Of a DNA stretch of 64,000 bases, positions 49,201 to 60,690 are shown in pieces (position 1 is the stretch's first letter; the number at the start of each line of letters is the position of its first letter). This DNA comes from Centropus unirufus (taxonomy: Eukaryota > Chordata > Aves > Cuculiformes > Centropidae), in assembly GCA_013397695.1 (NCBI GenBank), contig VYZI01000121.1:635815-699814 (forward strand). Direction: 5' to 3'. A program made the position numbers and the translations under genes. The notes below the pieces were generated by a model, which saw nothing but the letters and a program-made list of their open reading frames with translations, made no database searches and was not told the origin of the DNA.

Positions 49201-52029
49201 ACAGCTCATCAGTCAAATTTGATCTTCAATCAGAAAAATTAGTTCACGCTGTCTATTTGAATTTATCTGAGCAGCTGGTGATCTGCACCTCCATCCCCCA
49301 GCCACAGAACAGGAACCTTATCTCAGCTGGTACTCCACTCATTCACCAAGCACTGATGAGGTTAAATAAAGTGCAGAAATCATTCAAACAGACACAGTAG
49401 CATCTCAAATTCTTCCAGTGGAAAAAAAAAAAAATATCAATCAGATCTTTTCCATCATTTGGCTGCTTTGTCATTTATTTGAGAGGAAATCTTTTGTGCA
49501 GGGTTACGAAAGGTACACAGAGATACACGGTTACAGACTCAGCCTTTTTCATTCCATTCTTTTCCCTTCTCTCCAATTATATTTACCTGAAAAGAACTTG
49601 GTATACATTCTTCCGGAAATTCACATTAACCCACCCAGCTGTGGTTCATAGCCTTGAACTCGTGAAATACTGTGAAACCACGCACAATCACAGCATGCCA
49701 ACAGATAGGCTGCGCGCACAGCACTCAGATTCTATTCCTATTTTTCATGAAGGCCGTGGGAGGTACAACTTCTCTCTAATAGGACCAGAATTCCAAGGCA
49801 CACACGGTATCCTGCCCTGCCCCCAGAGCAAGCCCTGCTATTTTATGTTTTTGCAACGTTACACCACAACTCTCAAACTTCCTCCTGCCCTGCTTTGCTT
49901 TCACATTCCCCTTGTTGCTTGCCAGAACCTAACTCATATAACGCTTCCCTTGGAAATTTTCCCCTTCTTCAAAGCTCAAAAATAGCCTTACTTGTCCACC
50001 TGCCAGTAAGTCCAGTTTTCTGGGAAAAACAAACAAAAAAAAAACCCTAGATTTTTTTCTCTCCCTATACCTTCGTATTGGTCTGCTATTTACAACTGGA
50101 AAATTCCACTTCCTCCACTGTAAAACCTTAAATAAAGGCTGTGGGAAAATAATAAAAAAAAAAGGATTACAAACTTTAAAGGTAAATTTGAGATCATTGG
50201 AATGGATTCATCAAAACTCAAGCACTATGTGAGTTGGGTTACTTTGGGCTTCAGAACTGGTTTTCACCATATTCTTATGAAGGGAACCAAAGCTGAACCT
50301 TGGACAGAATGCTAGCACCGCTACAGCAAGAATTGGACTCAAAGCACATCTGCAATTTCAAATCATTAATTTCTGGAGCTTTTGGTTTCATTTAAGCAAA
50401 CAATTTTAATGAGGAGTTAGTGAAATGAACAGGAACAACTACAGAAGGCAAGGAAATAAATTTTAAGTAAACGCCTTCCAAAAACCCACTGTGTACAGCT
50501 TCAATAGACTCCTGTACTCCTCTAAACCACTCTTCCACATCTCAAAAGCACAAACAAGTCTTGCTTATCTTGGACTGCCAATCATAGGGCTACATGGGTT
50601 TTATAAATAGGCGTAAGAGCTATCAGTGTTGTACAGACGGAGGCTGAAAAACAGTCTCAGTTCTCGGGCTATTGTGTGTCTCTGCTTGCCACAATTAACT
50701 GATGTGAAAACAACATTTTCTCCAACTTACAAGTTCTGAGTGTCACTCAAATTCATCTCAGCTGTTTTTTTTTCAGCACGAGCAGCAGCATCAAGCAATT
50801 CCTCTACAAAGCCTAAGACAGAAACTCTACAAAACAAGATGCAATTTGTTTGTCTAACAGTTTTCTTTCCAACAAGACGCTGAAGTGCATCCAAATGTTA
50901 AAACTAAGATCTCACACCTAGTCCAACTGCCTACCCCCAGTCATTAAAACTGAGATCAACCAAGATTTGACGTCACCATTTTAATGTTTTTAACAACTTG
51001 TGCCATATAAACATTTTGGGGAAGGAGTCCTGCTTGGAACCAGCTCAACTGTTGAAGAGATCCTTATCTGCTGTCAGCTGTCCCGAGGGAGGACAGAAGG
51101 AAGGGGGACCCATGGGCATTGTACTGGCCAGGATACAAGCTGGAAAGCATTGCAAAGCCACTTTGGTTTTATAAGGGGACACACTTGAGTTGCTCTGTCT
51201 GGAACATGGATGAGTCAGGTATCTGAAAACAAGAGCTTCTGCCTCACATGGATATTTCGGGTGAGGAAGTAGGACACCAAAGAAGCCAGAAGAAAGTGAG
51301 AGCAGGGCATAAACCGGCTGCCTGAAATCCAAGTGTACCACAGGAGCTTAGCAGAACGGGAAACATGAAGTAACTTTTTGACTCTTTTTGCAAAGACAAG
51401 GTAGGAGTTCTAGCTAAGGTAAGGGTTTGCAATGTGATTTGTAGGATTAGAAAGCATTCAACAGAAAAAAGCTACCTTTGAGGCTGCAGCAACAGTAGAA
51501 TCCTCACAGATGATTGTTTCCGGTATGTATCATGACCAGAATTTATCAGTGTTCTACCTTTACAGCAGCTTTAATTCCTTTATCAGGGAACACAGGCACG
51601 CATTTGCTGATTTATACTTTTAATGCATATGTTCGCAATAAGACTTAGGTGTGACTTCATGGAATACAAGCTTCCTCTTAGTTCTATATAAGACTGCAAG
51701 TTCACTTTGGACCACAAATAAAATCGCCTTATGAAAATGTTGCCCTTCTCAGTAAAGAAGAACTGTACTCAAGTGATCAGGGAGACTTCTGCAAGTGAAC
51801 AGGACACAAGGAATACTGCAGAGAGATCTTGGACTACACCGTACAGATTAGGTTGTTGGTTGCAACGACACCAGCAAGCAGCACATGTGAGAAGAGCTCT
51901 AGAACCAGTTGGTACTGAGGACATAACATTCCAGATGTCTTTTTAATCTGGTCCTGTAAATTGAACACATTTCAGATTCAAAGAGTACATCTTCCTATTT
52001 AGCTTCATGTGAAAGCATTTGAGCGTAAG
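46274..52029. other. Non-coding stretch, nothing firm recognised
   Basis: A GC-rich patch at 46500-46700 has long minus-strand frames and a good acceptor ('cttctcttctaagaacag') but no donor in a compatible phase. A 168-codon plus-strand open frame at 49479-49985 has no splice support. No repeat family is seen. Confidence 0.35.
48377..48390 (+). promoter_or_regulatory. RFX-type X-box motif
   Basis: The sequence gttgccatagaaac fits the symmetrical RFX factor binding consensus (GTTNCCATNGNAAC). Motif presence alone does not show function. No nearby transcription start is recognised. Confidence 0.4.
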
Positions 52030-52061
52030 TAAATAAGGTGCTCTGTAAATAAGGTGCTCTG
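52030..52061 (+). repeat. Short tandem duplication (2 x 16 bp)
   Basis: Two perfect adjacent copies of taaataaggtgctctg. This is a recent slippage or duplication event in non-coding DNA just left of a CR1 copy. Confidence 0.9.
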
Positions 52062-52129
52062 CATGCTGAGTCAGACTGAAAGCTTTGAATCAGAAGAACA
52101 CTTCTGATCCCCACAAAATAAAATAAATG

Positions 52130-52500
52130 AGGAGCAGAGGGACCCGGAGAAGAAGAGGCTGAAGGGAAACCTCATCGCTCCCTGCAGGCTCCTGAACAGC
52201 GGGAAGATTGGGGTCTTCTGCTCTCAAGCAAGAATTGATAGGAAAACAGCAAACGGCCTCATTTGTGCCAGGGGAGGTTTACACTGGATATTAAGAAACA
52301 TTACTACACTGAAAGGGTTGTCAAGCACTCGAACTGGCGGCCCAGGGAAAAGGTGGAGTTACCATTTCTGGAGAGGTTCAAAAAAAAGTAGCCGTGGCAC
52401 TTAGGGACATGGTTTAGTGGTGGACTTGGAAGTGATGGATTTACAGTTTGACTCTATGATCTTAGAATTCTTTCCCAACCTAAACGATTCTGTGGTTCCG
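52130..52500 (+). mobile_element. CR1 LINE 3' end
   Basis: Plus-strand CR1 containing 'agaagaggctgaagggaaac', 'gccaggggaggtttacactg', 'ggatattaagaaacattac' and the tail 'cctaaacgattctgtggttc'. It is 5'-truncated and non-coding. Confidence 0.9.
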
Positions 52501-55467
52501 AAGAAGGCTCACACATAAGCCTTTATTTACTGGAGCCCAGGGATCCAACAATGATTAGATTGGGATATCTGCCTGTGTGTTACTCCAATTCAGAAGCAAG
52601 CCACCCACATGGAGAATGTGCAGTCAAAACATAACAAGTATTACATTAATGACTAAAACTACCAGAAGGATGTCAGTGTGTTTAGTTTTGTTTACTTTCC
52701 AGTTTGGTTTGCATTGAAGAGCTTGAATGCAACCGTCCAGCCAGTGTCAAAGATAATGCACTGCTTCCTTCACAAGGAGCAATGAGGTGGTTTTGTTCTT
52801 TCATGTGTCACAGCTTCAGTTATGCCTGAAAACACACACATCCCTCCAAGTGAAGGCCTACAGGTAACTCACACTGAAGAGCTCCCCGGGGAAGTGTTTC
52901 AGGTTCTACAGCTTGCCTGAACTTCACTGACCAATCCCTTTTCATTTTTCCCAGAGCTTACAAAATTCAAGTCATAAAGTGGCCAAGAATTTCAGTCATT
53001 TAAACAGCCAAGTATTTAAGACAACAATTAAAGAAGTACGTTTACTCTGCCTGAATCCTCTACATATGTCATTCTACTTCCACGTACTTATGCCTAACCC
53101 TCCCTGAAGATCTAGAGTAATAGAGGATGTGTGAATGTAAACCTTCACAAATGCAAAATTCTGTATATAGTGCAACACTTGGGTGCTAAGCACTGGAGGG
53201 AGCCTCAGGCAAGACGCTCAGATAGCATCTTCCAGTATTTTCTCCGGAAAGAAACACATGCACAAAATCCTGTTTCTTCCCCGTCTCAAGAGTACGGAAT
53301 TTGTATCGCTTAATTGCATCTCCCAGCCAATAGGATGAGAGCTGAGACCAACACAAGCACCTGACAGTAAATTCCCTATTTCCTTCCAAATTCATAATTT
53401 TGTTAGCCGTATTCCTTACTTGCACTGAAATTCAAAGTATTCCCATAATGGCAAAAGTTCACTTTGTAATCTGCTTGTAGCACCTTGATAGCAGAATTAT
53501 GTGCTATTATCACCATGCAGGGGGCAGTTTAGAACTACAAGCAGTGTGACACAATCCACACGTTTGCACTAACTTAATACAAATGCAAACCGAAAAAAAA
53601 GCAGCCACCCTTCTGGGGTGGCATTTCTAACAGATTTACTACTACCGCTGAAAAAAATTACCTCGACAGACTACTCCAGTGTTCATTTGTTTTACGCTCA
53701 AGCGATCTCCTCCAGACTGCCTACATTCTTTTCTCCCTCTTTCTCTCCTCAAATCACACTTCATCACTTCCATTTCTGTCTGATATCGATGCCTTTGCTT
53801 GCATCTTTTGTTGCTTAGCATAGAGAAGCTGAGCTCTCTCTCTTTTAGTGGGGGCTTTCTGTTTTTTATAATGGGATCATGCCTTAATCCAAAACACTCA
53901 AGTAGGTGTAGGAGTTCCTGACTTCATTTCCTCCTCAGATAAGAGTTCCAGTAAAGGAGAATAATCAGCTGAATTAAATCCCTAAGAAAAATAACTCAGG
54001 AATTCTGTGTACGATCCAAGGCTGCTAAAGAAAGGAACAACATACAGTAACCATTAACAAGTTACTCAGGGCTTTACTTGAAAACACACAGATGGCACAC
54101 AGACAGTCAAATGCTACACATACATTTTATGACATTTTGGAAGCAGCACATTTGGATTGGAATATGCCAAGCTGTTACTCAGTGCAGCTTACTTGCCATC
54201 AACACATCTCTACCCCATTTATCTTCAAGCACATGCAACACGTATCTTGGAGTATGCTCATAGTAAAACTATTAACATGGATTTGCTATGTTGCTGTGAT
54301 CAGTTTTCCTCTCCCGCTTGAGTTTGGAGGGAGCCAGAAGCCAATGAAAAAAGGAAAGCAATATGTAAACCCATGGAAAAAAGACACCTAGAGGAACCAG
54401 CTCCTTCAAGTTTTCTCCCTCCCAGCTCGTGGAGGTGGTCATTGCAGTGACCTTTATGTGCCTCGGTTGACTTGTCAGAGTTCTTAGAGAAGCAAGTCCA
54501 AGAGTGTAACCTCTGGTGGGTAAAGTACAAAAGACAGTGTTCTTTGCCACTTGTCCTTCCCAACCTATGCAGCAAATAAATATGAAAAATTCCAATTTTA
54601 AGAATGAATTCAAATCTTTGGGTGCTTTTGCTGTCAGCTGAAGTACTTCAGTACATTCCTGCTCCTTCACACCAAAACAGTGACATTCACGAGCACTGTA
54701 CACAAGTGACTAAAGTATACATATTAAGCAAAAGCCATTTCATGGGATTTTTAAACCGAGGAAACAAAGCTGGTAGTCACAGCTGCCAGAGCAGTAAGGG
54801 ATAGGACACAGACATATGAATTTGAATTTTTTCAAGCGATCTTGTGTTAAAAAAAAACCCTAAGTATCTGCTCCAAATCAACTGTGGAATTGTGCATAAT
54901 TCTCCAGAGTCACTGCTGCCCATACTCAGAAGGATGCAACCCAGGAGATGCCAACTCCTAGATTGCTGCTATAAGCCTTGGACTACACTAGACTAGTGAG
55001 CTCTTTGCAGGTTGTGGCAGAGATCAGAGTAACTCAGTTATTCTTATACACCTAATAGTCCCTTTAATCATAAATTAAGTACTTTTGTGTGATGTTTCAA
55101 CACACTGCAAAGTTAATCCGCTCTTGCGGACAGGGCTTACAGGTTTTGGCCTCAATTGATCTCATCTCAATCTCTGCCCAGCCTTAAGGATGAGAAGATG
55201 GCTCGAAAGAGTGAAGGACACTGGTGAGGAAATCGTTCCAGCAATAATTAAACTTGACATTTAAATTATTGCCCAGGAAAATTTCTTTTAGGCCTTCAAG
55301 TAACAGGAGAGAAAAAAAGGCATCAAGTAGCATCACAGAAGAATGACAGATTGACCTGAGAGCAGCATTGAACTCTCTTTAGATTCCTATGCTTTAGAAA
55401 AGGCTCAACAAATAGGAAGAGGTATAAAAGAGGTATAAAAATCATAAAATTGCTTGGGTACTAAGGC
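52501..55467. other. Non-coding stretch, nothing recognised
   Basis: No exon or repeat family is recognised. A minus-strand open frame at 54272-54703 (143 codons) has no splice context. A small tandem 'gaggtataaaa' duplication occurs near 55419-55440. Confidence 0.35.
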
Positions 55468-55640
55468 CTATCCAGTTGCACCCCCTGCCATGGGCAGAGA
55501 CACCTCCCACTGGATCAGGGGGCTCCAGGTCCCATCCAACCTGGCTTTGAACACCTCCAGGGATGGGGCAGCCACCACTGCTCTGGGCAACCTGGGCCAG
55601 GGCCTCCCCACCCTCACATGAAAATATGTCTTTCTAAAAT
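55468..55640 (-). mobile_element. CR1 LINE fragment
   Basis: Minus-strand CR1 piece: 'ggcagagacacctcccactg', 'ggctttgaacacctccaggg' and 'tgctctgggcaacctgggcc'. The terminal octamer end is lacking on the left, so the 3' end is diverged or lost. Confidence 0.88.
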
Positions 55641-55954
55641 CTTGCATAAATCCTAAAACCACTCTTTGCTAAACTCAATTAATTGCCTCTTTAAATAAGT
55701 AGATTAGACTACCCACTGCAGTATCTCATAATAACAAGTATGAAAACTAAGCTGTATTTAGAAATTAACAGAACAACAATCACTGAGTCCCAGTTTGCTT
55801 TAGAACTGGTTTTCAAGGGCTTGGAATTGAGCCATGGTACTTAATGACATCAGTTTTAGCAAAAGGGTCTTCCCAAAACATTATTGCCCTCTACACAACT
55901 CCCTGAAAGGAGGGTGTAGTGAGGTAGGTGTTTGGGTGGTGTCCTCTCCTCATT
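55641..55954. other. Spacer between two opposed CR1 fragments
   Basis: About 310 bp of AT-rich single-copy sequence. Nothing is recognised in it. Confidence 0.4.
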
Positions 55955-56205
55955 AACAGGTGATGGAACAAGATGAAATAGCTTCAAGTTGCACCAGGAG
56001 AGGTTTAGATGAGGTTTTAGGAAGAATATCTTGACCTAAAGGGTCGTTGGCAAGCTCTGGAAGAGGCTGCCCAGGGAAGTAACGGAGTCACCAGCCCTGG
56101 TGGCACTTCGGGGAATGGTTACGGGTGGGGGGGGAATCTGGTAGTGTTAGTTTTAAGGTTGCTCTCTATGGTACTAAAGGTATTTTCCGAACTGAATGGT
56201 CCTGT
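55955..56205 (+). mobile_element. CR1 LINE 3' end
   Basis: Plus-strand copy: 'agcttcaagttgcaccagga', 'gaggtttagatgaggtttta', 'ggaagaggctgcccagggaa', and a diverged end near 'ctgaatggtcctgtt' in place of the octamers. It includes a run of eight G's near 56129. Confidence 0.85.
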
Positions 56206-59200
56206 TAAAAGGTTGCTTTTGTTGCCCGTGTAGTACCAAGGTCCACAGCCATAATAAACCGTTTCACCCCACAGTGTTTAACTAGAGAGATTGAGACACC
56301 TCCCTTCCCATAGTCAATTTTAAGCAGCTTTTTTTTTGTCTTAACCTTTATTTCAACAAATCAAATAGAAGGAGATGGCCACCTTGGGAACAACGCTAGA
56401 CCTGTTTAAAAAATGAATTTTTCCTACAATGACAAATCAAAAAAAAAGCATTTCTTCCTTCTCTGGGAACATCTTGCAGATATTTTGTTCCACATGGCAT
56501 GAAATGCTGGCAGTAATGCCACCCAGCCAACCCTGGTCACCCTTGATTTCTGCAATTACCAAAGGAGAAAATTAATGAGAGGATATGGCCACGTAAAAGC
56601 AGACTTGTAGTGACATGGACAGCCCTGCAGGACCACATTAAAAACCAGATCAGTCACGGCAAAGTTCATAGTTGACAAAGTGGAGAAGCTCCATTGATTT
56701 CAAAGGAGCTGCATCAGCCAGTATTGAGCAGCACAGAGCTTCACTTTGCGTCCCCCAGCTGCATCCATATCATGTCTGCTCGGGTACCAAGTACACTCCA
56801 CTGAAAAAGGACAGTTCGGTATATAAACCAATTTTGAGATTAAAAAGCTTGGGTTTATCTTCTGCTCAATTTAAATTCCCCCTTTCTTCCGAAGTTCCTC
56901 ATGTTCACCTTCCCCCACAAATTTTACAGCAATAATATTTACATAAGAACTATTATTTGCATGGCATCAGGGCCAAGAAGCTCCTGTAGACTGTAGGGGC
57001 CCACATCTTCAAATTTTAACTACCCATACAAGATATCTCTTGGTGTATCTTTGAGGAAGAACTTAACAGGCTTAAGTACACAAATAGTAAACACAGAGCT
57101 AGCCTGACCTGCTTACTCCAGCCCTGAGATTTCAAGGGCTTGGAAAAGGAGCACAAATATCCCTGAGCTCTGCTAAGGGTTTCTGAGCTTAGGGGCAGCA
57201 CTTGGTGCAGTTGGGGAGTATCCCCAGGCCCAAAACACCCATATATCACTGCACAGACAGCTCAAAAGTAGCCAAAAACCACAAGCACCAAGTGATGTCC
57301 CAGCAGGTCAGACACCGAAACATTCCCAGCCCAGAAGAGCAGGCTGCCTCGCAGAAGTCAAACAATAAAAGCTTTAGGGACACTGTCCCATTTTGCTCTC
57401 ATCAGCTCTGCCAAGTGACAGATTACATACAGTTGTCTTTGTACCCCAAGGTCTCATTAAAATGATTAGCTTCTCTCAGACTGCCAAGTCAGCCCAAAAC
57501 CTTTGTACCCGCTAGTCACATTTTCTCCCTTTCCCTCCCCTGTGACACAAGGAGGAAGACAGTCGTTCGACAGTTAGACTGCTCTAATACTAAATAATTA
57601 GATTTTCCCCACCCCCTCCATCCAGCCTAGATCCCCAAAGCTTTCTCTGGCAAAGGCAAGGAAGAGCAGATGTTCAGTTCAGATGAGATTAAAGACAAAT
57701 GTTACATATTGGTTTTCCTATCCTCTAAAAGAAAGGATAGACATTAAAATGAAACCCAAGGAAGGTTTCACAGTTTTGATATCCAATCCTGCAGTTTAAA
57801 AAAAATAATAATTTTTCCACCAAACGGAAAACAGGGCAGAACCACCAAGTAATTCAGTTAAATTGCTTGGCCTGAGGAATTTGGTTTCCAGCCCACTGGT
57901 TTTATCTTGCCAACCAGTCCTAAAGACTTAAAAACCACCGTGTTAAATACTGGTTAATTATTGGGTACACCCAGAGCTAGGAAAAGCAAAATGCTAGAAG
58001 GGAAAAGAAAACTGGTAGAAGGATAAAATCAGGACGAGTGCAGGAAAAAAAAGTGATAGGTTAGGCTAAAATATATGTTCTATATGTGTACATCTTGGCT
58101 GGATAACAGCTTCAGTGACTCATATGATAGAATATCACACTGCCAACCGAGTTGTTTAAAGAGGTCTCCAGAGTGCCAAGGTAAGGAATAGCAGGATAAA
58201 AATGAGCTAAGATAATTCCGTGGACATTTCTGTCAAAGCACCGCTGAATTTGAGGGTGAGAAGGTGGGCAAGGGATATGGGTTGAGGCACAAAACAAGGA
58301 TTATAGGTGTTCTGTATAACTCGTCCAGATACAGTTTGAGATTTCCAGCCTGCTGATCAGAAACAGATTATTCTGTAACCATTTCCCAGCACAAAGGGTG
58401 GAACTGATTGTGCTAAGAAGCTGTTTTTCCCCAAGCCTTTCATTAGAGCTTGACTAGTCATAACCATGGAAAACATCACAGCAAACAATCACATAGGCAT
58501 GTATTAATGAGCTGCTGATTTCCTCCATCCTGCTGACCTCTTCTCCAGGTATCCTGTTCCAAGAGCATTTTCTAGTACAGGGTGAGGATCACTTACGTGG
58601 CATTGCCCAGAAACCAAATCTTAAAGCTTCTCAACAGCAAGATTACTGGTAAACCTACCTAGGTTGGTTTAGGGCTTTGAGCACACTATCACCAAGCTAT
58701 GCATTTTCATCTCTACTAATCCAGTTAAGGTCTTGCTTTTTAGTCAAGAAGTTGGATCCTTCCAGTGCCTGTGCTCTGAAGGCTCAGGATGGGGTCACAG
58801 CAAGTCCAAGTCCTGTTCCCATTCTACTGATATTTCAGAATTGACAAGATAACACGTAGGAATTACTGAACCGACTGTTTGGGAGGATATCACAGCAAGT
58901 TTATTGGAGATGCCTATGGGTACTTTTCCTATTTAAAATGCTCCTGAAGAACCCTGTGTGTAAAGTGACCCAAGATAGTCCACAAAAGTACAAAACCTGC
59001 AAGGAGAACTTGGCTATCAACAGTTTAATGTGAGGCAACAATGAGTACAAGTCATTTACAACCAACAGCTATAAAATCCTATCAACTAAAGGAGAATTCC
59101 CAAGTTGTTTTCATAACTTGACCTTTAAATGTTTCACAAATGACTCGCTCCCTCTCTCCACCGATTTCCTCATCTGTAGGAGAGGGAAAGCATGAACAGC

Positions 59201-59765
59201 ATTGAAGCCATAAGATAAAAAAAGTACTAGGGCAAATCATCATAGCTGTAAGGCAATAGCTAATCCAGACCAAGCCTAACAGCTCTCATTTCTCTCTCCG
59301 GAATTACAAGTTGCAAGACCAATAATGAATAACACAAAGTGGGTTTGCATCTGGCAAGCAAATGCAGAGCAAATCGATTCTCAGTGTGAGAAGAGGTGTG
59401 CTTGACTTCAAAGAAAGGACAGCCGGAGAGACAAAAGCTAAATTTGAGCAAAGGGAGGGAACAGGCTGAGAACAGACAGGAGCCGGGAGATAAAAATAGC
59501 TTTGGCTACTTGCTCATTTCATTTGCCATAAATACATTACTTAAGTCTCGCCGCACAAGAGGAGGAACCCTGCATGAGGCTTGCCTTCCTTGGGTGAACA
59601 TGTCAGTATTTTATATCCTTTTAGACTGATATTCGACCAAATTTTCAGAACAAGCTAGAAATAAATCCTGCTTGTTTCTCTACTTGCAGTATTTACTGGC
59701 GCAGAACTCATCTTTTTACATCAGATTCCTTTTACATCTTATCACACTGACTCCACAGCACCAGT
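56206..59765. other. Non-coding stretch, nothing firm recognised
   Basis: No supported exon. A faint MIR-like segment ('tttcctcatctgtaggag') lies near 59165-59184 but is too short to call. Confidence 0.35.
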
Positions 59766-59993
59766 CCTTCGCTGACCCAAGCTCTACCAAAAATACACAC
59801 CAGTATCCTTTAAAACCTCCCCATGACTGCTCTAACGCCACCCTTCGCTGACCCAAGCTCTACCAAAAATACACACCAGTATCCTTTAAAACCTCCCCAT
59901 GACTGCTCTAACGCCACCCTTCGCTGACCCAAGCTCTACCAAAAATACACACCAGTATCCTTTAAAACCTCCCCATGACTGCTCTAACGCCAC
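59766..59993 (+). repeat. Tandem repeat, three copies of a 76-bp unit
   Basis: The unit starts ccttcgctgacccaagctct and ends near ctgctctaacgcca. Copies start at 59766, 59842 and 59918, each exactly 76 bp apart, and look identical by eye, implying recent expansion. The period is not a multiple of 3 and no exon is supported here, so it is a non-coding minisatellite. Copy number may vary between individuals or be affected by assembly. Confidence 0.95.
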
Positions 59994-60584
59994 AACCTCT
60001 GAAGCCCAGATATGACAGGTTCTTCCACAGAAGGCAGCAATACCTGGGTACAACTTGCCCAGACTCACATCAGACAAAGCTGGGGTGCAAGGCACTGGTA
60101 TGTCAAGAAAGCAAATATTATCCTTACTAGTATCATGCAAGTGAAAAAGTGCATTATGCTCCGATGCATACATGAATATTAGGACTTGATCAAAATCTTC
60201 CCAGAGCCAGACACCTTGGCGATGCATCTACAAATGCCCTAAGAGCCATATGTGGACCTTGGAAAGCGAATCCTCTTTTACAACTTGAAAACAAGCCTAC
60301 CAAACACAAACATAACAGTAATTAGCAGGTGTTTCAAACAGGATCTGTTTAAAACAGATCTAGTTTTAAGCCACTTCTGGCAAACATAGCAATAAGCAGG
60401 AAATGCTTAGAGATCCCTTTGAAGGCCACCTTCCCAGACCTTAGTCATGCTGGATGCTGTTAGTGGGTTGCTTCATGCCTAGTCTAGAAGCCACCTTTCA
60501 GCAAGGTCATTTATTTGAAATTACACTGTCCCTTACAAGAATTTGGGGCTCTGTGGTAGCTTCTAGGCAGTGCAATCGAGCATT
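59994..60584. other. Non-coding, nothing firm recognised
   Basis: A minus-strand open frame spans 59886-60227 across the tandem repeat edge. It has no paired splice sites in phase. Confidence 0.35.
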
Positions 60585-60690
60585 GGAACCAGGTGCCTTG
60601 CAGAACCTGAAAGCGAGGTGGGTGCTGGTCTCTTCTCTCAAGTAAATAGTTACATCAGGGAAGGTTTAGATTGGCTATTAGGAAACAAGG
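60585..60690 (+). mobile_element. Diverged CR1 LINE fragment
   Basis: The order 'gtgggtgctggtctcttctc' followed by 'ggaaggtttagattggctat' and 'taggaaacaagg' matches the CR1 C-terminal region. It is truncated on both sides. Confidence 0.65.

Noticed and set aside
49479..49985. 168-codon plus-strand open frame.
   Set aside because: No splice sites, promoter, poly(A) signal or recognisable domain. One or two frames this long are expected by chance in six frames of 64 kb.
50779..50860. Plus-strand sequence after tttttttttcag reading HEQQHQAIPLQSLRQ.
   Set aside because: Strong acceptor-like site but no donor. The frame closes after about 26 codons and no other plus-strand exon supports a gene on that strand.
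59100..59190. Possible second MIR remnant on the minus strand (tttcctcatctgtaggag).
   Set aside because: Only one short block matches; the rest of the element cannot be traced.
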